A DNA stretch of 44,343 nt from Chloroflexota bacterium (lineage in GTDB: Bacteria > Chloroflexota > Anaerolineae > J102). This document shows positions 1 through 8,372 of the stretch, in pieces. The translations under genes were made by a program, and so were the position numbers. Location of the stretch: contig JAADGC010000097.1 in NCBI GenBank assembly GCA_013152585.1, forward strand, positions 1 through 44,343, read 5' to 3'. A model generated the notes under the pieces. That model made no database searches. It saw only the letters and a list, made by a program, of their open reading frames with translations, and had not been told where the DNA came from. How positions within the stretch are numbered: position 1 is the stretch's first letter; every line of letters begins with the position of its first letter.

Positions 1-1407
1 GCCGATACTGATTATGATTTGATTGTGATCGGTAGCGGGGCCGGCGGCATGGCGGCGGCTATCAGGGCCGCTGAAGCTGGCAATCAGACTGCCATCATCG
101 AGGCGGGCACATTGGGTGGCACCTGCGTCAACATTGGCTGCGTGCCCTCCAAAACGCTTATCCGCGCCGCCGAACAAGCCCATCGCGCCGCACATAGCCC
201 CTTTGCCGGGGTGCTCACGCAGGCTACGGGGCTCGATTGGTCGGCCATACGGCGCCAGAAGGACGAACTGGTTGCCAGTTTGCGCCAGAGCAAGTATGCC
301 GACGTATTGGCAGCTTATCCCCACCATATTACGCTCATCCGAGGCCGGGCGCGGCTCACTGCCAGCAACGAAGTCGAGGTGAACGGCCGGCGACTCACGG
401 CGCCGGGCATCGTGCTGGCCACGGGCGCCCGCCCGCAGCGGCTGCCCCTCCCGGGCAGCGAAAGCGTCGAGCTCCTCGACAGCACATCGGCCATGGCCCT
501 GGAGACGCTGCCGGCATCGATGATCGTGCTGGGTGGACGTTCGGTGGCCCTGGAGCTGGGGCAGATGTTCTCGCGGCTGGGCGTGGAAGTGACGCTGTTG
601 CAACGCAGCGCCCGTCTTCTCCCTGAGCACGAACCGCAGATAGCCGAGGCGCTGGCGGGGTATTTGCGCCAGGAAGGCATGGCCATCCACACCAACACTC
701 GGTTGGTGTCTATGCGCCAGGAAGGGCATGAGAAGGTGGTGGTGGCCGAACTGCGGGGACAGCGCCATGAATTCCGGGCCGAGCAAATTCTGATGGCGGT
801 GGGGCGCACGCCTAACAGTGATGATTTGGGCCTGGAAGCTGTGGGGGTTCAACTCGACCGCCGGGGCTTTGTGCCGGTGGATGCGCATCTGCGAACATCG
901 GTGGCGGGTATTTTTGCCGTAGGCGACGTGACGACCCTCCCCAAATTCGTGTACACGGCTGCTGCCGCGGGGGGTGTGGCGGCTGAGAATGCTTTGGGCC
1001 TGTCGGAGCGAAAGTTCGAGCTAAACGGCCTGCCGGCGGTGGTGTTTACCGATCCGGCCGTGGCGACCGTGGGACTGAATGAGCGGGAAGCCATGCGCCA
1101 GGGCTATGCGGTGCAAGCCAGCACGCTGACCATGGACTATGTGCCGCGGGCACTGGCTGCCCGCGATACCCGGGGGCTGATCAAGTTAATCGCCGATGTG
1201 AACAGCGACCGTCTGCTGGGCGCCCACATCCTGGCACCGGAAGCCGGCGAGATGATTCAGCCCGCTGTCCTGGCGATCCGGCACGGCATCACGCTCACGG
1301 CCTTACGCCACACATTTTTCCCCTATCTCACCCTGGTGGAAGGGATCAAACTGACGGCATTGGCCTTTGACAAAGATCCGGCGATGTTGAGCTGCTGCGC
1401 GGGGTGA
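1..1407 (+). CDS. merA: Mercuric reductase MerA, 5'-truncated by window edge
   Basis: Flavoprotein disulfide reductase that reduces Hg(II) to Hg(0) with NADPH in the cytoplasm. The frame is open from base 1, so the true start and any N-terminal HMA domain lie outside the window. Counting from the TTG at 19, the FAD-binding GSGAGG is at residues 5-10 and the redox pair C36/C41 sits in GGTCVNIGCVPSK. A second dinucleotide-binding region follows in mid-protein, then the FAD motif FAVGDV. The C-terminus has the MerA-specific FPYLTLVEGIKL segment and ends in LSCCAG, the vicinal cysteine pair that hands Hg(II) to the active site. That tail separates MerA from dihydrolipoamide dehydrogenase and glutathione reductase. 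No merR, merT or merP is seen downstream, so any mer operon must extend upstream. Confidence 0.93.
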   Translation, partial: ADTDYDLIVIGSGAGGMAAAIRAAEAGNQTAIIEAGTLGGTCVNIGCVPSKTLIRAAEQAHRAAHSPFAGVLTQATGLDWSAIRRQKDELVASLRQSKYADVLAAYPHHITLIRGRARLTASNEVEVNGRRLTAPGIVLATGARPQRLPLPGSESVELLDSTSAMALETLPASMIVLGGRSVALELGQMFSRLGVEVTLLQRSARLLPEHEPQIAEALAGYLRQEGMAIHTNTRLVSMRQEGHEKVVVAELRGQRHEFRAEQILMAVGRTPNSDDLGLEAVGVQLDRRGFVPVDAHLRTSVAGIFAVGDVTTLPKFVYTAAAAGGVAAENALGLSERKFELNGLPAVVFTDPAVATVGLNEREAMRQGYAVQASTLTMDYVPRALAARDTRGLIKLIADVNSDRLLGAHILAPEAGEMIQPAVLAIRHGITLTALRHTFFPYLTLVEGIKLTALAFDKDPAMLSCCAG

Positions 1408-1459
1408 CGGAATCGGGCAAATCTGAATCGAATAACGGTCGGCTAAAGAGGCTTCTGGC

Positions 1460-1536
1460 TGTTTTGGATTTCGTGGGAGTCGCCATTCAGACCTCCGGGA
1501 GGTGGCCAAAAACACTCTGTTTGGGTAAAAATGTGC
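1460..1536 (+). repeat. Dispersed ~75-bp repeat, copy A
   Basis: Matches 17118-17193 over its length with few substitutions and single-base gaps. Shared blocks include TTTTGGATTTCGTGG, GACCTCCGGGAGG and AAACACTCTGT. The core ACCTCC-G-GGAGGT is palindromic. There are no terminal repeats or a reading frame conserved between the two copies. Confidence 0.75.
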
Positions 1537-1552
1537 TGGCCACCTCCTGGAG
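1493..1552. repeat. Inverted repeat, 16-bp arms
   Basis: Left arm CTCCGGGAGGTGGCCA (1493-1508) pairs with TGGCCACCTCCTGGAG (1537-1552). All positions pair, one as G-U, around a 28-base loop. It lies 85 bases after the merA stop and could end that transcript. There is no T-run after it, so it is not a classical intrinsic terminator. Confidence 0.6.
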
Positions 1553-1702
1553 ATCACAGTGCGCCCTCCTGCGCTGCGATTGAACCAGGTTTCTGAGAGT
1601 TTGTGCTCAATGATCGGGAACCTTTTTAGGCGCTATCCCGTATCAAAAAGCCGATTATTTACGTCTCATTATCTGGAACCGCTTTTCGCGGCTCATCGTG
1701 CA

Positions 1703-1714
1703 TGTCGGCCGACA
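1703..1714. promoter_or_regulatory. 12-bp perfect palindrome TGTCGGCCGACA
   Basis: Self-complementary 12-mer about 120 bases upstream of the secreted protein start. It has the size and symmetry of a dimeric repressor site, but no regulator can be named and chance occurrence is possible. Confidence 0.25.
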
Positions 1715-1832
1715 CCAATGGTTCTTGGGGCATATGGATGCCAGCAAAAACGCGACATGTCTCAATGTGCTGCTGCTGTATTTTCCTGTACCTTCCATCG
1801 AACTTCACTTTGCAAACAGGAGGAGATAACAC

Positions 1833-3890
1833 ATGTTTACCAAAACCAAACTCAGATGGTCTCTACTGATTTTTGTTTTGCTGCTTTTGATGCCCGGGCT
1901 GGTACTGGCGCAGGGCAGCCCACCCCTTGTCGAAGAATCAGGTGTTGCCCCACTGCCAGAAACCCGTGAAGCGTCGCTGCCATCGGCCACAACTTCTACC
2001 GATGCCTATGCCGTATCAGTCGCCTGGGACAGTGGTTGGGTGAATCTGGCGCCGGGACAGGCCTTGCAGTTGCAGCACGATCTGGGTGGGGATATCGATG
2101 ATTATGTGGTGGATATGCAATATCGTAATCGCAGCAATGGGGTGAATCAACGCTATTATGGCGGTACCGATTTTGGTACGCAGGCGGCGCCCGGTGCCAG
2201 CGTCAATGATCGGGTTGGCGCCTACTGGCGCAGCCTGACCACTTCTACCATCACCGTGTACCGTCGGCCTGAAGACCTCTACGCCGACGCCGTGCGCATT
2301 CGCATCTGGGGCGACGCCCATCCCGATTACGACAGCGGTTGGCTCAGCCTCACGCCAGGTGCTGCCGCCACCACGCTCAACCATAATTTGGGCGGCAATG
2401 CGGACGACTATGTGGTGGATATGCAGTATCGTAATGTCAGTAGCGGCGTCAATCAACGCTTTTATGGCGGCGCCGATTTTGGGGCTACATCCTTTAGCGG
2501 CGCTCGCAATGATGATCGGGTGGGCCTGTACTGGCGCAGCCTGACCAACGCCAGCATTACTCTGTTTCGGCGGGCCGAAGATAATTATGCCGCCAATGTG
2601 CGCATCCGTATCTGGCAAAGGCCCAGCCCCACGTACGACAGCGGCTGGGTGAACATCAACCCTGATACCGCTGTGACACTGCTGCACCGCATCGGCGGCA
2701 ATGCCGATGATTATGTGGTGGATATGCAGTATCGCAGTGGCAGTAGCGGTGTGAACCAGCGTTATTACGGGGGTACCGATTTTGGTAGCCATCCTCCCAG
2801 TGGTATGAACGAGAACGACCGCGTGGGCGCCTACTGGCGGTCGTTGAACAAGAACAGCATCACAGTCTACCGCCGCCCCGAAGATATTTATGCCCCCGAA
2901 GTGCGTATCCGCATCTGGCATTTCTGGCAGCCCACAGCGCCGAATTATGACAGCGGCTGGGTAGCATTGGGGGCTGGTGGTCCAGTCCGTACCCTCACCC
3001 ACAACCTGGGCGGCGACAGCGATCACTATCTGGTCGATACCCAGTATCTGGGGTCAAGCGGCAATGGCGTGAATCTGCGCTATTATGGCGGCGCCGACTT
3101 TGGCACTCATCCGGCGCCGGGCCACGCCGCCGATGATCGCGTGGCCGCCTACTGGCGTAGTCTCACCAATACCAGCATCACCCTGTTCCGCCGGGCCGAA
3201 GATAACTACGCCGCTCGCATCCGCATTCGTATCTGGAAAATGCCTAAGCCCGATTACGATAGCGGCTGGGTGGCCATCAGCCAAAACCAGGCCAAGACCC
3301 TTACCCACAATCTGGGGAACGACACCGGTGGCTCTCTCATTGATCTGGAATATCGCAGCGGGGGCAGCGGCATCAACCAACGCTACTTCGGTGGTGCCGA
3401 TTTCGGCAGCCATCCTCCCGGTGGTATGAACGAGAACGATCGCGTGGGTGCCTACTGGCGCAGTCTTTCGACGAGCACGATTACCGTTTATCGTCGCCCC
3501 GAAGATGTCTATGCCCCTGAGGTGCGGGTGCGCATCTGGCGCATGGCCAGACCCAGCTATAATGGCATCTGGCGCTCCGTCGGCCAGGGCACCGCTCTTA
3601 CACTGACCCACAACCTGTACGGTGATCCCGCCAATTATTTCATGACCACGTGGCAACTCGATAGTGGCAGCAACGGTATTAATCTGCGTCATTTTGGCGG
3701 CGCTGATTTTGGGTCCAATCCCCCCGGCGGCTATGCCGCAAACGACCGGGTGGGCGCCTATTGGCGAAGCCTGACCAACACTTCGCTGACGCTGTATCGC
3801 CGCCCCGAAGATGGGTTCGCCGATTTCGTGCGCGTGCGCATCTGGGACACCAACCAGAATGTGTACTTGCCGGCGGTAATGAGGGAGTAG
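1833..3890 (+). CDS. Secreted protein of six ~100-residue tandem repeats
   Basis: 685 residues. A Sec signal peptide spans residues 1-26 (hydrophobic run LLIFVLLLLM, likely cleavage after VLA). After a short spacer, six repeats run from about residue 65 to 675. Each begins with a DSGW-like motif, has a THNLGG-like segment and DDYVVDMQYR, then GVNQRYYGGADFG, DRVGAYWRSL, and ends ITVYRRPED..A..VRIRIW. Repeat 6 is the most diverged (YNGIW at its start). The protein ends NVYLPAVMRE. I do not recognise the repeat as a named domain; the opening DSGW and His-Asn-Leu strand pattern recalls H-type lectin or phage-fibre beta-sandwiches, which is only a resemblance. AGGAGGA at 1818-1824 sets the ATG. 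Probably extracellular, in carbohydrate or surface binding (inference). Confidence 0.85.
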   Translation: MFTKTKLRWSLLIFVLLLLMPGLVLAQGSPPLVEESGVAPLPETREASLPSATTSTDAYAVSVAWDSGWVNLAPGQALQLQHDLGGDIDDYVVDMQYRNRSNGVNQRYYGGTDFGTQAAPGASVNDRVGAYWRSLTTSTITVYRRPEDLYADAVRIRIWGDAHPDYDSGWLSLTPGAAATTLNHNLGGNADDYVVDMQYRNVSSGVNQRFYGGADFGATSFSGARNDDRVGLYWRSLTNASITLFRRAEDNYAANVRIRIWQRPSPTYDSGWVNINPDTAVTLLHRIGGNADDYVVDMQYRSGSSGVNQRYYGGTDFGSHPPSGMNENDRVGAYWRSLNKNSITVYRRPEDIYAPEVRIRIWHFWQPTAPNYDSGWVALGAGGPVRTLTHNLGGDSDHYLVDTQYLGSSGNGVNLRYYGGADFGTHPAPGHAADDRVAAYWRSLTNTSITLFRRAEDNYAARIRIRIWKMPKPDYDSGWVAISQNQAKTLTHNLGNDTGGSLIDLEYRSGGSGINQRYFGGADFGSHPPGGMNENDRVGAYWRSLSTSTITVYRRPEDVYAPEVRVRIWRMARPSYNGIWRSVGQGTALTLTHNLYGDPANYFMTTWQLDSGSNGINLRHFGGADFGSNPPGGYAANDRVGAYWRSLTNTSLTLYRRPEDGFADFVRVRIWDTNQNVYLPAVMRE
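2021..3860 (+). repeat. Six tandem ~300-bp coding repeats
   Basis: Units begin near 2021, 2327, 2632, 2942, 3252 and 3558, at each codon run for (Y/W)DSGW or its variant. The DNA is clearly diverged between units, so duplication is old. They are in-frame protein repeats, not a CRISPR array. Confidence 0.8.
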
Positions 3891-3931
3891 GTTGGTTGCA
3901 CGGTAGATTAATCAATTTGACATTCTTATCG

Positions 3932-3949
3932 GGCGAATCGTGATTCGCC
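3932..3949. repeat. Palindrome GGCGAATC-gt-GATTCGCC
   Basis: Perfect 8-bp stem with a 2-base loop in the short gap between the two secreted protein genes, 30 bases upstream of the next start. It looks like a REP-type unit. With no T-run it is a poor terminator. Confidence 0.5.
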
Positions 3950-3978
3950 TCTACGCGCTTGTCTGTTAGGAGGTCGCA

Positions 3979-6900
3979 ATGTTTCGTAAATTCTCATTCT
4001 TGCTCTTGCTCGCCTTGGTGCTGTTGCTGCCAGGGCAAGCGCAGTCGGTTATGGCTCAGCCCCAGGCTCTTTCTGCTCCCCAAACCGCAACCACCGCCCT
4101 CCCGGTGGTCATCAACGAGGTCATGCCCAAGCCCGAGACGCAGGATGGTGCCTGGGTAGAGTTGTTTGTGGGGCAACAGGTGCAACAACTCTTTTTACCC
4201 ACGGTCTCGCAGTCAGGCGTCATGACGGCGCAGACCGGCATCTTGCCGTCGGGCCAGCATCCGACCCGAATCACACTCAGCCTGGCGGGTTGGCAGATCA
4301 GTAACGAGTGGGGACCAACCTATACCCTTCCCCAGCAAATCGGCTCAGTACCCAACAACACCTATGTGCTTATCCTGTTCGATGGCCAGGGAGCGGCTGC
4401 GAACGACTATGACGCTTCCGACGGCCAGATCACACTCCACACCCCACCCGGACTTTTTGATATCTTTTCTGATGATATGGGGCAGGTGGCACTGTACCGG
4501 CCCGGCGCACATACACCCCAAACCATTGTCGATTTCGTGGCCTGGAGCGGTTTCCAGGAAGCACCCAGCACCAATGCCGTGGCTGCTGGCATCTGGCCCT
4601 CTGGTCAGGCGGTCAGCTTCGAAAACGGCTTTGGCGACACCAATAGTGCCGACGTGATGGAACGCAACGAATCTATCGGCCGCTATCCGGGGGCGCATGG
4701 GAGCGGCGTACACCTCTGGACCAATTATCCGTCGCAGAGTACTTCGCCAGGACGTCCCAATCCCGTACAGCCGTCTACGTTCATTACCCCTGAAAACGGT
4801 GCCCGCGTCGACACGGCCACGCTCTCGCTCAGTTGGCGGGCTGCTGCCGGTGCCAGCGCCTACCTCTTCCAACTGGATGACAGCTCCGATTTCAACACGC
4901 CCCTCATCATCGCCATCACCCCCAACACCTTCTTCAAACCCCAGCCCGCACTGAGCCCGGGCGTGTATTACTGGCGCATCAACCCCCTGCAAAATGGCAC
5001 GCGTACGGCCTGGACGCCGACCTTCCAGATCGAAGTCGTGGATTTTGGTTTGCCGGCGGCCAGCGTCACGGGCGAGAAAGTGTTGGGCATCCGCCGTGTG
5101 CGCCAGAACAAAGACAGCTATTTGCTGGGCCTGGATGGGGCGCCCGAAGGCGACCCCACCACCAACACACCCGAAGATGCCTGGGATTCACCCGCCCCCT
5201 GCACCGCACCCCCCTGCGCCGATTACACCAAGTTCACCCACGGCCGCCAATACTGCGTGCGTGCCTCCATCCGCATGATGGCCAGTTGGTACAATGGCGG
5301 CCGCGTCCTCAGCATGGATCGCATCAGCTATCACGTGCTGGAAGAATGGACCGGCAACACCCATCCCGGTGCCAACGATGACAACCCCGACAACGATCTG
5401 GGCTACGACCGCGGCATGTATTATCCCGACGAAGAGGACCAGGGCATCTCGTGGGCGCTGAACACCACCATCAACACGCCCGGCGGCAAGCCCTCGTTTG
5501 CTAATATCAAATCCTGGATCGACGCCAATCGTCCCATTATGTTCCGCCGGCCCGGGCACATGATGGTGATCGACGGCTATCGTGAGGTCGACGGCGATCA
5601 ATACATCCATGTGCTCGACCCCGACCAGCCCCCTGATCTCCAGCGCTGGCAAGATTACAGCACGCAGACCATCGACGGTTATTGGGTGGGGCCGGCCGGC
5701 GGCACGGGCCGCCGCGACGAAACCAGTGTCAGCACCGATAGCGATGGCGATGGCATCATGAACTTCGACGAAGTCAAGCGCTTCAATTTGGACCCCAACG
5801 ACCCGGACACCGACGACGACTGGGTGCCGGATAAAAAGGACATGCGCGAATATGTGTTCGACAGCGCCGGTAATTACAGCAAGCGCGCCAGCGATCAGGA
5901 TGCCGACGGTCTGCGCAAGGAGCGTGACCCCGACAACGACAACGACGGCTCGCCCGACGGCTGCGAGGACACCAACTATAACGGCAAATATGAGCCCGGT
6001 TCCGGCGAGACCAACAATTTCAGCGCTGCCAGCTCGCAGGCTTGCATACCGATCTTCAACATCCTCTATCCCCTGAAGACCGAGCCCGAAAACGCCGGCG
6101 ATCCGGCCGCACCCGACAAAATCCTGGTGCAGGTGAGCACGGCCGTGCCTGCTGGCTGGCCTCTGAGCCTGACAGCCGGTGACTTCGACGTGCGCATTGG
6201 TGGCGACGTCGCCAACGTGCTCTCGGTCTATCCCTCGGCCGATACCACTTTCCTGGTGGTAGACCCACCTCCAAAAGGCGCCCCCGCCTTCTACGAGCTG
6301 GAAGTGACCCTCTCCGGCACCAACACAGATAGCGAGCCCAATGCGGTTTACTATCTGGAGAAAGCGCCCAGCGACGAGGTCATCGTCCTGGATCGTTCCG
6401 GCAGCATGGCCAGCGACGGCAAGATCGGCGCCGCCCAGAACGCAGCCAGCGCCTTTGTTGATTTCCTGAATGACGGCGATGCCATCGGTGTCACCAGTTT
6501 TGCCTCCAGTGCCAGCACCGACTACCCTCTGACCGAGATCACGGTCCCCAGTGTGCGTACCGATGCTATCAACGCCATCGATTTGCTCAGCGCCTCGGGC
6601 ACGACGGCCCTGGGGCAGGGGGCACAACAGGGCTACGGCGAGCTGACCACTCATGGCGATCCCACGCATGATTGGTCGATGGTGCTGCTCAGCGATGGTT
6701 GGGAAAACGAGGCCCCCTATTGGGCCGATGTGGAGGGCAGCATTACCGATGCCGTGGTGCATACCGTGGCCCTGGGCGAGGACGCCGATAAAGCCCTGTT
6801 ACAGAGCATTGCCGGCGCCAAACATGGCCAGTATTTCTATGTGGATGTGAATCCACCCACCGCCCTGGCCGCCCAGGGATCACAGGCCGCCCCCTCTCTT

Positions 6901-8247
6901 GGCATCCCCAACACCCTGGCCAACCGTCTGGTCGACACCTACGTGGCCGTGGGCGAGCTCACACATCGCTATCAGCGGCTGGCAGAGTACACTGGCCCGG
7001 CCGTCGAGCAACGGCAGATCGACATCCCGGTGCTGGTGCCCGAGGGCCTATCCCAGGCGGTGTTCAGCCTCAATTGGGATGCCCCTACGGGACATCTGCG
7101 CATGCAGTTGCGTGACCCCAGCGGTGCCGTGGTGCCCCCCGATGCCGAGCGCCTGGATACCACACATCAGGTGCTGGTGGTGCGCAGACCCCGTTCGGGG
7201 CAATGGCGGGTGTTCATTACTATACTTAAACCTACCACCGAATATCACTTCATGCTCTCGGGCAAGACCATCACGACCTTAATAGCGGCAGTGGGCGGCG
7301 ATCCCGAACAACGTACCGTGGGTGTGCCCGTGCCCATCTACGGCATTCTCACCGACCATAAACCCATCGCCGAGGCCGAGGTCTACGCCTTTGTCAGCGG
7401 CCCCGGTTTGGGCCCCGACGTGCAGGCACAATCGCCACAGAGCCGCATCCTGCAACTGTTCGACGACGGGCATCATGGTGACGGCCAGGCCGGCGATGGT
7501 CTCTACGCCAATCTACTGACCAACACCACCCAGGCGGGCGGTTACACGGTCAAACTCGTGGCTATGGGACAGAACAATGCCGGCGAACCCTTTGTACGCT
7601 ACGCCAGTGTGGGCTTTAACGTGCGCCCGCGCGCCGTGTATTTGTGGAATGACGATCTGGACACGGCTCTCGACTATCAGGCGTTGTTGCAAGCTAACGG
7701 CTGGGTGGTAGATCTGCTTCGCCTCGATAATGTGCCCAAATATGACTTCCGCCCCTACGACTTGATTATTGTCGGCCACGAAACCGGTTATCGGTATAAC
7801 TTCGATGATTCGGCGGCGGCCCAGACGCTGATGCAGTGGGACAAGCCCTTCCTGGGCCTGGGCCTGGGTGGGGCCGCCCTCTTCGCCGAGTTCGATCTCT
7901 ACGTGAGTTACGGCCATACCTGGTGGTCGAACAACAACAACGTACTCCCCGTGGCGCCGGAATCAGTGTTCTGGAACAAACCGTTAACCGTCTTCATCGA
8001 CCGCAAGAATCCCCTGGTGGCACTATACCCCAGCCGTGTCCTCGAGGTGGGCGTGTACCTGCCAAAAACCAGAAAGGATGTGATCCCGGTGGCGAGCGAA
8101 GAACGCAGTCAAATACATTACCCGGTGATAGTGGAAACGCGTAGTACCCAGGGATTCGGGTTCTGGGGCTACAATGACGGGCCCAGCGCCATGACTGAAA
8201 ACGGCCGAAAATTGCTGGTCAACCTCAGCTACTATTTGCGGCGTTGA
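3979..8247 (+). CDS. Secreted lamin-tail / papain-like peptidase / VWA multidomain protein
   Basis: 1,422 residues, signal peptide in residues 1-26. In order: a lamin-tail domain (INEVMP near residue 45; LAGWQISN; IVDFVAWS); a fibronectin/Ig-like module (about 265-355); a C39/papain-like domain with likely catalytic C426 (QYCVRAS), H527 (GHMMVIDGY) and D547; calcium-binding DxDxDG repeats (about 585-690); a VWA domain with intact MIDAS D805-x-S807-x-S809, T875/T876 and D906; a module with the DDGHHGDGQAGDGLY pattern; and from about 1220 a C-terminal region like a class I glutamine amidotransferase fold (YDLIIVGHE). LFLPTV near residue 70 resembles the Y-x-P-L motif of the other secreted proteins. 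AGGAGGT precedes the ATG. Probably a calcium-dependent extracellular protease or adhesin; the substrate is unknown. Confidence 0.85.
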   Translation: MFRKFSFLLLLALVLLLPGQAQSVMAQPQALSAPQTATTALPVVINEVMPKPETQDGAWVELFVGQQVQQLFLPTVSQSGVMTAQTGILPSGQHPTRITLSLAGWQISNEWGPTYTLPQQIGSVPNNTYVLILFDGQGAAANDYDASDGQITLHTPPGLFDIFSDDMGQVALYRPGAHTPQTIVDFVAWSGFQEAPSTNAVAAGIWPSGQAVSFENGFGDTNSADVMERNESIGRYPGAHGSGVHLWTNYPSQSTSPGRPNPVQPSTFITPENGARVDTATLSLSWRAAAGASAYLFQLDDSSDFNTPLIIAITPNTFFKPQPALSPGVYYWRINPLQNGTRTAWTPTFQIEVVDFGLPAASVTGEKVLGIRRVRQNKDSYLLGLDGAPEGDPTTNTPEDAWDSPAPCTAPPCADYTKFTHGRQYCVRASIRMMASWYNGGRVLSMDRISYHVLEEWTGNTHPGANDDNPDNDLGYDRGMYYPDEEDQGISWALNTTINTPGGKPSFANIKSWIDANRPIMFRRPGHMMVIDGYREVDGDQYIHVLDPDQPPDLQRWQDYSTQTIDGYWVGPAGGTGRRDETSVSTDSDGDGIMNFDEVKRFNLDPNDPDTDDDWVPDKKDMREYVFDSAGNYSKRASDQDADGLRKERDPDNDNDGSPDGCEDTNYNGKYEPGSGETNNFSAASSQACIPIFNILYPLKTEPENAGDPAAPDKILVQVSTAVPAGWPLSLTAGDFDVRIGGDVANVLSVYPSADTTFLVVDPPPKGAPAFYELEVTLSGTNTDSEPNAVYYLEKAPSDEVIVLDRSGSMASDGKIGAAQNAASAFVDFLNDGDAIGVTSFASSASTDYPLTEITVPSVRTDAINAIDLLSASGTTALGQGAQQGYGELTTHGDPTHDWSMVLLSDGWENEAPYWADVEGSITDAVVHTVALGEDADKALLQSIAGAKHGQYFYVDVNPPTALAAQGSQAAPSLGIPNTLANRLVDTYVAVGELTHRYQRLAEYTGPAVEQRQIDIPVLVPEGLSQAVFSLNWDAPTGHLRMQLRDPSGAVVPPDAERLDTTHQVLVVRRPRSGQWRVFITILKPTTEYHFMLSGKTITTLIAAVGGDPEQRTVGVPVPIYGILTDHKPIAEAEVYAFVSGPGLGPDVQAQSPQSRILQLFDDGHHGDGQAGDGLYANLLTNTTQAGGYTVKLVAMGQNNAGEPFVRYASVGFNVRPRAVYLWNDDLDTALDYQALLQANGWVVDLLRLDNVPKYDFRPYDLIIVGHETGYRYNFDDSAAAQTLMQWDKPFLGLGLGGAALFAEFDLYVSYGHTWWSNNNNVLPVAPESVFWNKPLTVFIDRKNPLVALYPSRVLEVGVYLPKTRKDVIPVASEERSQIHYPVIVETRSTQGFGFWGYNDGPSAMTENGRKLLVNLSYYLRR

Positions 8248-8300
8248 GGGCCTTTCCCCCGACCCCTTCCCTGCTTCCCGACCAGCGCCAGCCATAAGCA

Positions 8301-8332
8301 GGTGCGACGCACTTTCCGGAGTGCGTCGCACC
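8301..8332. terminator. 13-bp perfect hairpin after the VWA protein
   Basis: GGTGCGACGCACT (8301-8313), loop TTCCGG, AGTGCGTCGCACC (8320-8332). It starts 54 bases after the stop of the large secreted protein and ends 40 bases before the next start. The stem is strong but lacks a T-run, so it may be a dispersed palindromic element acting as a weak terminator. TGCGACGCACT also occurs near 32093. Confidence 0.5.
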
Positions 8333-8372
8333 GCCACCAACAGACGCCTGGCCTGCGACAAAAGAACGCCTC

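Larger units (their letters stand above)
1408..1832. other. Intergenic region with repeat and hairpins, no convincing gene
   Basis: 425 bases between merA and the six-repeat secreted protein. It holds one copy of a dispersed ~75-bp repeat (1460-1536), a long inverted repeat (1493-1552), a 12-bp perfect palindrome (1703-1714) and the ribosome binding site AGGAGGA at 1818-1824. An open frame through 1559-1969 has no recognisable motif and overlaps the secreted protein start, so it is not called. Confidence 0.6.

Noticed and set aside
1559-1969. 136-codon frame before the six-repeat protein
   Set aside because: Overlaps the well-supported start at 1833, no motif, covers intergenic repeats.
2016-3026. 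336-codon frame antisense to the six-repeat protein
   Set aside because: Its own periodicity is that of the sense repeats; no signal peptide or known domain.
5188-6762. 524-codon frame antisense to the multidomain secreted protein
   Set aside because: Opposes intact peptidase, calcium-repeat and VWA motifs; no motif of its own.
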